A stretch of DNA of 25,030 nt from an uncultured Sutterella sp. Lineage in GTDB: Bacteria; Pseudomonadota; Gammaproteobacteria; Burkholderiales; Burkholderiaceae_F. The notes under the pieces were generated by a model. The model saw only the letters and a program-made list of their open reading frames with translations, searched no databases and had not been told where the DNA came from. This document shows, in pieces, positions 14,947-22,694 of this stretch. A program made the position numbers and the translations under genes. Location of the stretch: positions 1 to 25,030 of the forward strand of contig CAJMEC010000025.1 in NCBI GenBank assembly GCA_905212345.1. Direction: 5' to 3'. Position 1 is the first letter of the stretch. Each line of letters begins with the position of its first letter.

Positions 14947-15846
14947 TCAGTTCTTCGAACCGGCAATGCAAACCCAACCTTCACTTTCTTGCCAAACAGA
15001 AAGCTCAACGGAAGGATCATTTTCCTTATAAACGTCAATAACTTCCTGGGCTTGGCGGGCTAAAACACCTGACAAAACCAAATGTCCGTTAGGTCTAACT
15101 CTTGCTAAAAGGGCAGGAGCCAATAACTTTAACGGGTTGGAAAGAATATTGGCAACAACGATATCAAATGTTCCCTCCGGCATATCCTTAGGTAAAACAA
15201 AGGTAGCTGGGGCATCATTTGATTTTGCGTTGTCAATGGCAGCTTCTACGGCCTGGGGATCAATATCGGTACCCAATACCTCTCCAGCACCGAGTTTTTT
15301 AGCCGCGATTGCCAGAATGCCTGTGCCACATCCGTAGTCAAGAACACTTTCACCGGACTTAACATTGGCGTCAAGCCACTGTAAGCAAAGATGAGTTGTC
15401 GGATGGCTACCAGTACCGAAAGCGACACCGGGATCCAAACGAATATTGATGGCTGTGTCGCCGGCGGGCGGTTCATGCCATGTCGGCACAATCCAGAGAC
15501 GATCGGAAACGCGAACCGGCTGGAATTGCGCTTGGGTAATTCGAACCCAATCGGCGTCTTCAACGACTTTGTCATTGACGATTTTGGGTTCTTCAAGACC
15601 TAAACCTTTAACGGCGATGGCCATATCCAACCCAAAATCAAAGTCATCATTAACGAGAACTTTCAGGTAGGAATTTTTCCAACCAAGCTTAGTTGGCTCA
15701 AGTCCCGGTTCACCGTAAAGCGGTTGCTCATCAGGAGTATCCGCATCGGCGTCCTCAATGGACACGGACAAAGCTCCCGCGTCCATTAAAGCGTCACCTA
15801 AAACCTCAGCCGCACGGTCGTTAACCAATAAAGTTATCTCACGCAT
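14947..15846 (-). CDS. prmA: Ribosomal protein L11 methyltransferase PrmA
   Basis: This 299-residue SAM-dependent enzyme methylates ribosomal protein L11. An N-terminal substrate-recognition domain is followed by the linker and catalytic domain with DPGVAFGTGSHPTT (residues 138-151), the SAM-binding LDYGCGTG (169-176) and NILSNPL (233-239), a variant of the family's NILANPL. The gene starts one base after the accC stop and is probably coupled to it. The accB-accC-prmA order is common in proteobacteria. Confidence 0.96.
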   Translation of the reverse strand: MREITLLVNDRAAEVLGDALMDAGALSVSIEDADADTPDEQPLYGEPGLEPTKLGWKNSYLKVLVNDDFDFGLDMAIAVKGLGLEEPKIVNDKVVEDADWVRITQAQFQPVRVSDRLWIVPTWHEPPAGDTAINIRLDPGVAFGTGSHPTTHLCLQWLDANVKSGESVLDYGCGTGILAIAAKKLGAGEVLGTDIDPQAVEAAIDNAKSNDAPATFVLPKDMPEGTFDIVVANILSNPLKLLAPALLARVRPNGHLVLSGVLARQAQEVIDVYKENDPSVELSVWQESEGWVCIAGSKN

Positions 15847-15847
15847 A

Positions 15848-17224
15848 TTAGAGACTATCCTCGTGGGTCGTGCGTTGCTTTTGAAGATCCTTTAAACGTT
15901 CCTCAAGATAGTGAATCGTTGCGCCGCCTTGACGGAATTTCTCGTCCATCATCAGTTCACGGTGCAAGGGCAGATTGGTCTTAATACCCGTTACAACCAT
16001 TTCAGACAGAGCAATCTTCATGCGAGCGATAGCCGTATCACGGTCGTCACCATAGGCAATCAATTTGCCGATCATCGAGTCGTAATAAGGCGGCACGTAA
16101 TAGCCCGAATAAACATGGCTATCGAAACGGATGCCGGGGCCGCCGGGTGTATGCCAAGCCGTCACTCGTCCCGGACTAGGAACAAACGTGAAGGGGTCTT
16201 CGGCGTTGATACGACACTCAATAGCATGACCACGGATTTGGATGTCGCGTTGTTTGTAGTTCAAGCGTTCGCCGTAAGCCACTCGAATTTGTTCACGCAC
16301 AAGGTCAACACCGGTAATAAGTTCTGTCACCGGATGCTCTACCTGAATACGGGTATTCATTTCGATGAAGTAGAACTGCTCGTTTTCGTATAAGAATTCA
16401 AACGTACCAGCACCGCGATAACCGATTCGTTTACAGGCTTCAACGCAACGTTCGCCCACTTTTTCAATCAATTTACGGGGTACACCGGGAGCAGGGGCTT
16501 CTTCCAAAACTTTTTGGTTGCGGCGTTGCATAGAGCAATCGCGTTCGCCCAAGTAAATAGCGTTGTGGAAATTATCGGCCAAGACCTGAATTTCAATGTG
16601 GCGCGGATTTTCCAAGAATTTTTCCATGTACACAGTCGGATTGCCGAAAGCCGCTTGAGCTTCCTGACGCGTCATGGAAACTGCGTTAATCAGCGCCGCT
16701 TCAGTGCGGACCACACGCATACCGCGTCCGCCGCCACCGCCACTGGCTTTAATAATGACGGGATAGCCGATCTTGCGGGCAATTTGAATGATCTCGTCAG
16801 GATCTTCCGGCAAAGCGCCGTCAGAGCCCGGGACAACCGGAACACCGGCTTCGATCATGGCTTTCTTTGCTGAGACCTTGTCACCCATGATACGGATGGA
16901 GTCCGGACGAGGACCGATGAAAGCAAAGCCGGAACGTTCCACGCGCTCAGCGAAGTCGGCATTTTCAGATAAAAAGCCGTAACCGGGGTGAATGGCTTCT
17001 GCGTCAGTCACTTCGGCGGCGCTGATAATGGCGGGAATATTCAAATAACTGTCAACAGACGGGGCAGGGCCGATGCAAACGGACTCGTCGGCCAAACGGA
17101 CATATTTGGCATCAACGTCAGCCGTTGAGTGCACCACCACCGTCTTGATGTTCATTTCACGGCAAGCTCTCTGAATACGCAGAGCGATCTCGCCACGGTT
17201 AGCGATCAAGATTTTTCCGAACAT
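15848..17224 (-). CDS. accC: Acetyl-CoA carboxylase biotin carboxylase subunit AccC
   Basis: This 458-residue ATP-grasp enzyme carboxylates the biotin carried by AccB, in the first step of fatty-acid synthesis. The N-terminal domain opens MFGKILIANRGEIALRI and contains HPGYGFLSEN (79-88). The ATP-grasp glycine loop KASGGGGGRGM is at 159-169; CSMQRRNQKVLEEAPAP and EMNTRIQVEHPVTE are the further catalytic stretches. The frame is open to 17287, but ATG 17224 is the family start; the longer form would overlap accB. It lies five bases after accB. The carboxyltransferase subunits accA and accD are not in the window. Confidence 0.97.
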   Translation of the reverse strand: MFGKILIANRGEIALRIQRACREMNIKTVVVHSTADVDAKYVRLADESVCIGPAPSVDSYLNIPAIISAAEVTDAEAIHPGYGFLSENADFAERVERSGFAFIGPRPDSIRIMGDKVSAKKAMIEAGVPVVPGSDGALPEDPDEIIQIARKIGYPVIIKASGGGGGRGMRVVRTEAALINAVSMTRQEAQAAFGNPTVYMEKFLENPRHIEIQVLADNFHNAIYLGERDCSMQRRNQKVLEEAPAPGVPRKLIEKVGERCVEACKRIGYRGAGTFEFLYENEQFYFIEMNTRIQVEHPVTELITGVDLVREQIRVAYGERLNYKQRDIQIRGHAIECRINAEDPFTFVPSPGRVTAWHTPGGPGIRFDSHVYSGYYVPPYYDSMIGKLIAYGDDRDTAIARMKIALSEMVVTGIKTNLPLHRELMMDEKFRQGGATIHYLEERLKDLQKQRTTHEDSL

Positions 17225-17229
17225 AATGC

Positions 17230-17685
17230 TTAGCCGATGATAAAGAGGGGTTGACCGAATTCGACCGGTTGGGCGTTTTCCACACAAATTTCTTTGATTG
17301 TGCCGGAGGTTTCGGCTTCGATTTCATTTAAAAGCTTCATGGCTTCAATGATACCGAGCGTTTGACCGGCTTCAATATGATCTCCCACCTTCACGAAAGG
17401 TTCGGCGCCGGGGTTCGGAGCACGGTAGAAAGTCCCCACCATTGGAGAGGTCACGGTCGTGCCGGCAACAGTGGGTTCAGGGGCCGGAGCCGGTTCTTGA
17501 GCGGCAGGCGCTGCGGCGGGAGCCGGAGCGGCAACAACAGGAGCGGCCACAGGGGCGGCAGCGACAGCAACGGTTTGCACCTTATTAACAATACGCACTT
17601 TATCGTTTTCTTCCGTCACTTCCAATTCGGAAATGCCGCTTTCGGCTACCAAGTCGATTAACGTTTTAAGTTTGCGTAAATCCAT
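17230..17685 (-). CDS. accB: Biotin carboxyl carrier protein AccB
   Basis: This is a 151-residue acetyl-CoA carboxylase carrier protein. An N-terminal helical part (MDLRKLKTLIDLVAESGISE) is followed by a mobile alanine/proline linker at about residues 39-71 and the C-terminal biotinyl domain with EAMK at 114-117. K117 is the lysine expected to be biotinylated, and the protruding thumb (FYRAPNPGAEPF) is present. AGAGG lies before ATG 17685. It heads the accB-accC-prmA series and has a structured leader upstream. Confidence 0.96.
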   Translation of the reverse strand: MDLRKLKTLIDLVAESGISELEVTEENDKVRIVNKVQTVAVAAAPVAAPVVAAPAPAAAPAAQEPAPAPEPTVAGTTVTSPMVGTFYRAPNPGAEPFVKVGDHIEAGQTLGIIEAMKLLNEIEAETSGTIKEICVENAQPVEFGQPLFIIG

Positions 17686-17712
17686 TTCAGAGACCTCTTA
17701 AAAATATGCGAA

Positions 17713-17764
17713 ATCCGAACATTCATCTTCCAAGAAAGGATCTTTAAAGAATGTCATTTCGGAT
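17713..17764 (-). promoter_or_regulatory. Possible hairpin in the accB leader
   Basis: On the minus strand ATCCGAA (17764-17758) plus CATTC (17753-17749) can pair with GAATG (17724-17720) plus TTCGGAT (17719-17713), with a four-base bulge on one side. It lies 28-79 bases upstream of the accB start and could shape the leader mRNA. No riboswitch class is recognised, and no confident promoter boxes were found in 17686-17846. Confidence 0.35.
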
Positions 17765-17846
17765 AAATTAGTATTTAAACTGCATTTTCATGCTTTTTTC
17801 ACTAAATGTCTAGTAATTTCGTTTAATTTTTCGATTTTCATTGATT

Positions 17847-18072
17847 TTATGATCGCGGGAATGTGGTAGTCCTGAAGTATTCGACCATTTGGACGGCAAG
17901 GCGCGATCTTGAAAAATCTTGAATTTTGTAGGAAGTTAGCAACTGTTTTCTGAATAACTTGTCGACGATGCTCTTAAATTGGGCAAAATGCTCAAAATTA
18001 TGAATATCGGTTCGGTGAATAGGCAGTGATTTGGCTAAAATACTCTGGTTTTTCAATGAGGTTAGGCTTGTC
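17847..18072 (-). pseudogene. selB: Possible decayed C-terminal end of SelB
   Basis: The minus strand encodes a stretch ending RLAVQMVEYFRTTTFPRS before a stop at 17849-17847. It resembles the last winged-helix domain of the selenocysteine elongation factor SelB in betaproteobacteria, where GRK-x-A-(V/I)-Q-x-(L/V)-E-(F/Y)-FDR-x-G-(F/Y)-TRR-x-RD-x-H is typical. The aspartate after EYF is missing. A one-base shift near 17852 would restore R-D-H-K. Upstream residues (HFAQFKSIVDKLF, IQDF) suit the same domain. The frame has no GTPase part, because it runs straight into the mpl start. I infer a remnant from motif memory, not alignment; a chance open frame is the alternative. The segment probably also contains the mpl promoter on the other strand. 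Confidence 0.4.
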
Positions 18073-19413
18073 ATGCACATTCATATATTAGGTATTTGTG
18101 GAACCTTCATGGGAGGTATAGCTCAACTGGCTCGAGCGGCGGGGCACCGTGTGACTGGATGTGATGCCAATGTTTATCCCCCTATGAGTGATCAGCTCGC
18201 TTCTGCCGGGATTGAACTTATTGAAGGCTTTGATGAAAGTCAGGTTGCCTTGCGACCGGATTTATATGTGATTGGCAATGCAATCTCCCGAGGCAATCCC
18301 TTATTGGAAAAGATCTTAAATAACCAATTGCCTTACACTTCGGGACCTCAATGGCTAGGAGAGACGATTCTGGGTTCCCGCCACGTTTTAGCCGTTGCTG
18401 GAACGCATGGGAAAACGACAACTAGTTCGCTCTTGGCATGGATTTTGGAGCGCTGTGGAAAAAATCCGAGTTTTTTAATCGGAGGGGTGCCGGCTAATTT
18501 TGCTCATTCGGCCAGACTGACTTCTTCTCGCTATTTTGTGATTGAAGCCGATGAGTATGACACTTGCTTTTTTGATAAACGCTCAAAATTTGTGCACTAC
18601 CGGCCTAAAACCGCCATTCTTAATAATCTCGAATATGACCATGCAGACATTTTCCCGGATTTGCGTGCCATTGAAACTCAATTTCATCATTTAGTCAGAA
18701 TGATGGCTCAAAACGCCAGAATTGTGGTAAACGGTCAGAGTGAAGCGTTAAAGCGCGTATTGGATCGGGGGCTGTATAGTGATTGCGTTTATTTCAATGA
18801 TGAACGAGGTTGGCACCTACAAGGCAATGAACTCTTTTATAAAGATAGTTTGATAGGTGCGTTGCGTTTGTCTTTGCCGGGGTATCACAATCTACTGAAT
18901 GCAACGGCAGCGATAGCGGCGGCGGCTCATGTCGGAATACAACCGAATGACTCATTGGCGGCTTTGGAGGAATTCGCTGGCGTAAAACGCCGGTTGGAAT
19001 TAAAGGGTATCGAAAATGGAGTGTCGGTCATTGATGATTTTGCCCATCATCCGACAGCCATTTATGAAACTATTCGAGCCTTGCGCGGCAAAATGCAAGG
19101 AAAAGGGCGCTTGATTGCTGTTTTAGAACCCAGAAGTAACACGATGAAAATGGGTACCATGAAAGACAGATTGGCGGGCAGTTTACAAGAAGCTGATTTT
19201 GTTGTCTGTTATGCCGATCCCAAATTAGGTTGGGACGTTAGCGTTGCTTTGGCTCCTTTAGGCGAAAAACTTCATGTGCTTCATACGGTGCAAGAAACCG
19301 CTGCAGTTGCTACTTCCTTAGCTCAAAAGGGCGATGATATTTTGGTGATGAGCAACGGAGGGTTTGGCGGTATTCACGATCAGCTTCTTTCCTTGCTGAA
19401 AAACAAAGGCTGA
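18073..19413 (+). CDS. mpl: UDP-MurNAc:L-alanyl-gamma-D-glutamyl-mDAP ligase Mpl
   Basis: This is a 446-residue Mur-ligase family enzyme that reattaches the recycled tripeptide to UDP-MurNAc. The opening MHIHILGICGTFMGGIAQLA is diagnostic of Mpl rather than MurC. The ATP loop AGTHGKTTT is at residues 109-117; EADEYD, LEYDHADIF, DDFAHHPTA and EPRSNTMKMG follow in order. The frame is open from 18031, but ATG 18073 gives the family start with TTAGG six bases before it. It heads a plus-strand series with the esterase (two-base gap), marC and the RNase II gene. Together with AmpD it indicates active peptidoglycan recycling. Confidence 0.95.
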   Translation: MHIHILGICGTFMGGIAQLARAAGHRVTGCDANVYPPMSDQLASAGIELIEGFDESQVALRPDLYVIGNAISRGNPLLEKILNNQLPYTSGPQWLGETILGSRHVLAVAGTHGKTTTSSLLAWILERCGKNPSFLIGGVPANFAHSARLTSSRYFVIEADEYDTCFFDKRSKFVHYRPKTAILNNLEYDHADIFPDLRAIETQFHHLVRMMAQNARIVVNGQSEALKRVLDRGLYSDCVYFNDERGWHLQGNELFYKDSLIGALRLSLPGYHNLLNATAAIAAAAHVGIQPNDSLAALEEFAGVKRRLELKGIENGVSVIDDFAHHPTAIYETIRALRGKMQGKGRLIAVLEPRSNTMKMGTMKDRLAGSLQEADFVVCYADPKLGWDVSVALAPLGEKLHVLHTVQETAAVATSLAQKGDDILVMSNGGFGGIHDQLLSLLKNKG

Positions 19414-19415
19414 AA

Positions 19416-19976
19416 ATGGTTTTAATGTATCTGCACGGATTTCGCTCTTCACCCGAAAGCAATAAAGGTCGGGTCATGCGTGAGGCTTTGGGTAAAAAAT
19501 TTACCTTTATGGCGCCTGACTTAAATGTTTCACCGCTTGCCGTTCAGGAGATATTGCTTGAAACGGTTAAGGATATAGAACCGAGTCAATTATGTTTGGC
19601 GGGCTCTAGCCTTGGTGGCTTTTACGCGACTTGGCTTGCCGAAAAAATAGGCTGTCGGGCCATTCTTTTTAATCCAGCGACCGAGCCCTGGTGTGTCATC
19701 AATGATTATTTGGGTGTGCAGCCCATTGCCAACACGGACCGTACCTTTGAAGTCAAACCGGAGTTTGCCGATCAAGTAAAAAGCATGCATTGCGAGACTA
19801 TTCACCCTGAGCGTTATCTGGTCTTTTTGTCAACGGCTGATGAAGTGTTGGATTGGCATAAGGCGCAGAAAAAATATTGTGCCTGCAGGCAAATTCTTCT
19901 GCCTGCTAATACGCACGAAATTACTGATTTTGAACAATGTCTGTCGGAAATTGAACATTTTGCGGCAGCCAATTAA
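19416..19976 (+). CDS. yqiA: YqiA-like alpha/beta-hydrolase (esterase)
   Basis: This is a 186-residue alpha/beta-hydrolase of the YqiA/UPF0227 family. The opening LMYLHGFRSSPES holds the oxyanion region. The nucleophile is S65 in GSSLGG; the likely triad partners are D142 (STADEVLDW) and H167 (THEITDF). E. coli YqiA is an esterase active on short acyl esters in vitro; the natural substrate is unknown. It follows mpl by two bases, so the two are probably co-translated. Confidence 0.87.
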   Translation: MVLMYLHGFRSSPESNKGRVMREALGKKFTFMAPDLNVSPLAVQEILLETVKDIEPSQLCLAGSSLGGFYATWLAEKIGCRAILFNPATEPWCVINDYLGVQPIANTDRTFEVKPEFADQVKSMHCETIHPERYLVFLSTADEVLDWHKAQKKYCACRQILLPANTHEITDFEQCLSEIEHFAAAN

Positions 19977-19995
19977 AAAAGAAAGGAACATCTGA

Positions 19996-20607
19996 ATGGA
20001 GCACTCTTTCGTATCGGCTTTGTTGTTGATGTTTTTAATGGCCGATCCTCTCGGAAATATTCCTATTTTTATTTCTTCATTGAAGTCCGTTCCGGAGCAT
20101 AGACGTTCACGTGTGGTGATACGTGAGTGTGTGATTGCGGCTTTAATTTTGTGTATTTTCGCCTTTGGCGGAAAAGCATTTTTAGACGCTCTAGGCTTAA
20201 GCCAAGCGGCTTTGTCAATGGGAGGCGGCCTGATTGTGTTGTTGATGGCTATTCGAATGGTTTTCCCATCCAAGGAAGGCGTTTTCGGGGAAGCACCGGG
20301 CGGTGAGCCTTTTATCGTGCCTTTGGCGGTGCCCGCTATTGCCGGTCCTTCAACGTTGGCAACAATTTTACTTTTAGTCGGCAGTGACCCCGATCGTATT
20401 CCAGAATGGCTTTTGGTAGTGGTGCTCACTTGCGCTATCAGTGCTGCGATTTTGGTTTTTGCCGAACGTGTTCAGAAAATCGTAGGAGAAAGAACAACAG
20501 CCGCTTTTGAGCGACTGATGGGATTGATATTGGCTACAATGGCCGTTCAAATGTTCTTAACCGGGATTACGCAATTTATTCAAACAACGCTGAAAGGGGC
20601 GATTTGA
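19996..20607 (+). CDS. MarC-family integral membrane protein
   Basis: This 203-residue protein has about six membrane helices and belongs to the MarC/YhgN family. The helix-1 stretch LFLMADPLGNIPIF-like (residues 12-25, here LMFLMADPLGNIPI) and the central PLAVPAIAGPSTLATILLL are family hallmarks. No transport substrate has been established for the family, and a role in multidrug resistance is not supported by E. coli work. AAAGGAA stands 13 bases before ATG 19996. Its stop overlaps the start of the RNase II gene by one base (TGATG). Confidence 0.9.
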   Translation: MEHSFVSALLLMFLMADPLGNIPIFISSLKSVPEHRRSRVVIRECVIAALILCIFAFGGKAFLDALGLSQAALSMGGGLIVLLMAIRMVFPSKEGVFGEAPGGEPFIVPLAVPAIAGPSTLATILLLVGSDPDRIPEWLLVVVLTCAISAAILVFAERVQKIVGERTTAAFERLMGLILATMAVQMFLTGITQFIQTTLKGAI

Positions 20608-22565
20608 TGTATCTCTTTTTTGAAGAAGACGGTACTTTTAAAGTAGGCACGATTTTGTCGCAAAACGGTAGTGCCTATCAAGTGGAGCTTTTGACCGGTA
20701 GGCGTACAAAAGTCAAAGGCGGGCACGTCTTTTTTGAATTCGAATCGCCTGCTGCATCAGACGTAATGACTAAAGCGGAAGCCGTGACCGCTGAAATCGA
20801 TCCACAGTTTCTTTGGGAAGTCGCTCCCGAGGGAGAGTTTCGCTTTGAAGCATTGGCTGTCGAATATTTCGGAGAACAAGCATCCGTTATTGAGAAGATT
20901 GCTACACTGTTGACACTTCATAGCCATCCCGTCTACTTCCACAGAAAAGGTCGCGGCAATTATCGTAAAGCACCAGAAGAGATACTGAAGGCAGCTTTGG
21001 CAGCTTTGGAAAAGAAGCGTTTAGCCGAAGAGCAGAAAAAGACCTGGGTGCGGCAGATGATTGATGAGCAAAGGGCTCCGAAAGAAATCGTTTCCCAGGC
21101 TATCAATTTATTGGTTTCGCCTGATAAAAACAGTAATCTGTGGAAGGCTCTTTCTGATGCAGCAAGCGAAGCGCGTATGACTCCGCTTCGTCTGTTGCTC
21201 TCATTGGGGGCAATTCAGTCTGCCTATCGTTGGCACGTTGATAGTTTTTATGCCCAGTATTTTCCGAAAGGAAAGGGTTTTGCTGCTGATCTGATGAAAC
21301 CGTCTGGAAATGGTTGGGATGATCTACCCATTGCCAACGTGAAAGCTTTCTCCATTGATGACTCATCAACAACAGAAATTGACGATGCAACAAGCGTTGA
21401 GCATGTTGATGACAAACTTCTTCGAATTGGTGTGCACATTGCGGCTCCGGGACTTGGGATCGAACGAGACAGTGACATTGACCGCGTAGCCCGTTCAAGA
21501 CTATCTACAGTTTATGCACCGGGCATTAAGACCACTATGTTGCCGCAGGACTGGATTAAAGAGTTCTCTTTAGATGAGGGTAGAGCCGTTCCCTGCTTGT
21601 CTCTTTATGCGCTGGTTGATAAAGAAACGCTTGAAGTTTCCGCCACAGAAACTCACCTGGAGCGTATTAAAGTTTGTTCCAATATCCGCTACGACTTGAT
21701 TGAAGATGAATTTACCGAAGAAAAACTTTTAGGAGGAACTGTCAATCATCCGTTTGCTGATGAAATCACCTGGCTTTGGAAATTTGCTAAAAAATGCTTA
21801 TCGGAGCGGGAAGCTGTAAGAGGGAAACCGGAACAGTTAGGACGTATTGAGTGGAGCTTCGACTTAGACGGTGACGGGGAAGATGCGGTTATTCATCTGA
21901 AGTCGCGTAGACGGGGTTCGCCTTTGGACTTGGCAGTAGGTGAATTGATGATTTTTGCCAATACTGTTTGGGGTGGTTGGCTTGAAGAGATGAATGTAGC
22001 CGGTATCTACCGTTCTCAAAGTATGGGCAGGGTGAAGATGAGTACCACGCCGGGGCCGCACGATGGAATGGGTGTTGCCCAGTATGCGTGGTGTACTTCT
22101 CCGTTGCGTCGGTATGTCGATTTGGTTAACCAACGACAATTAATCAGTGCGGTACTAGACCGTTCGCCGAGTTATCGACCGAGTGATACGGATCTTTTTG
22201 CCATCGTCTCCAATTTCACATTGACCTACGGGGCTTACTCGGAATTTCAGCGCAAGATGGAAAGGTATTGGAGTTTGCGCTGGATTGAGCAAGAAGGGCT
22301 CAAGACAATTGAAGCGGTGGTTGTCAAAGGCGAATTAATCCGAATTGAGGGTTTGCCTTTTATGCAAAGAATGCCGGGACTTCCGGAATTACCTCGCGGT
22401 CAAAAGATCCTCTTGGACATTTTGGGTGTTGACTATGTCGATGTTCTTTTGGATGCACAATTAAAAGAAGTGCTCGATGAGACCGACGAAGAGTCGCTCG
22501 AAGAGGATGAACCTTTGGAAGAAACAGACGCTCAGCAAGAGCAAAAGCCTACTGATTCTGAATAG
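20607..22565 (+). CDS. RNase II (RNB) family exoribonuclease, betaproteobacterial type
   Basis: This is a 652-residue protein with an RNB catalytic domain, expected to degrade RNA 3' to 5'. The metal-binding acids are in FSIDDSSTTEIDDA (residues 248-261, with D251, D252, D259 and D260). The second signature is YAWCTSPLRRYVDLVNQRQL (493-512), with the substrate arginine pair. The N-terminal part differs from E. coli RNase II and opens MYLFFEEDGTFKVG, as in the betaproteobacterial subgroup. The end is a short S1-like stretch followed by a highly acidic tail from about residue 620. A TTG at 20604 is in frame, but ATG 20607 overlaps the marC stop and is preferred. It closes the mpl series. Confidence 0.92.
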   Translation: MYLFFEEDGTFKVGTILSQNGSAYQVELLTGRRTKVKGGHVFFEFESPAASDVMTKAEAVTAEIDPQFLWEVAPEGEFRFEALAVEYFGEQASVIEKIATLLTLHSHPVYFHRKGRGNYRKAPEEILKAALAALEKKRLAEEQKKTWVRQMIDEQRAPKEIVSQAINLLVSPDKNSNLWKALSDAASEARMTPLRLLLSLGAIQSAYRWHVDSFYAQYFPKGKGFAADLMKPSGNGWDDLPIANVKAFSIDDSSTTEIDDATSVEHVDDKLLRIGVHIAAPGLGIERDSDIDRVARSRLSTVYAPGIKTTMLPQDWIKEFSLDEGRAVPCLSLYALVDKETLEVSATETHLERIKVCSNIRYDLIEDEFTEEKLLGGTVNHPFADEITWLWKFAKKCLSEREAVRGKPEQLGRIEWSFDLDGDGEDAVIHLKSRRRGSPLDLAVGELMIFANTVWGGWLEEMNVAGIYRSQSMGRVKMSTTPGPHDGMGVAQYAWCTSPLRRYVDLVNQRQLISAVLDRSPSYRPSDTDLFAIVSNFTLTYGAYSEFQRKMERYWSLRWIEQEGLKTIEAVVVKGELIRIEGLPFMQRMPGLPELPRGQKILLDILGVDYVDVLLDAQLKEVLDETDEESLEEDEPLEETDAQQEQKPTDSE

Positions 22566-22694
22566 TTGTTTTTTATTGCGCCACTAAAAAAGCAATCAGG
22601 GAAACTCCTTGTTCGTAGATTGAGCAAACCTTAAAGAGGTAGCCTAAACTGAACCTTGTGGTTTGATCAATAATCTATCGGAGGGAGTTTTCAT

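Noticed and set aside
20604..20606. TTG start of the RNase II gene
   Set aside because: The adjacent ATG 20607 forms a normal TGATG overlap with the marC stop and matches the family opening.
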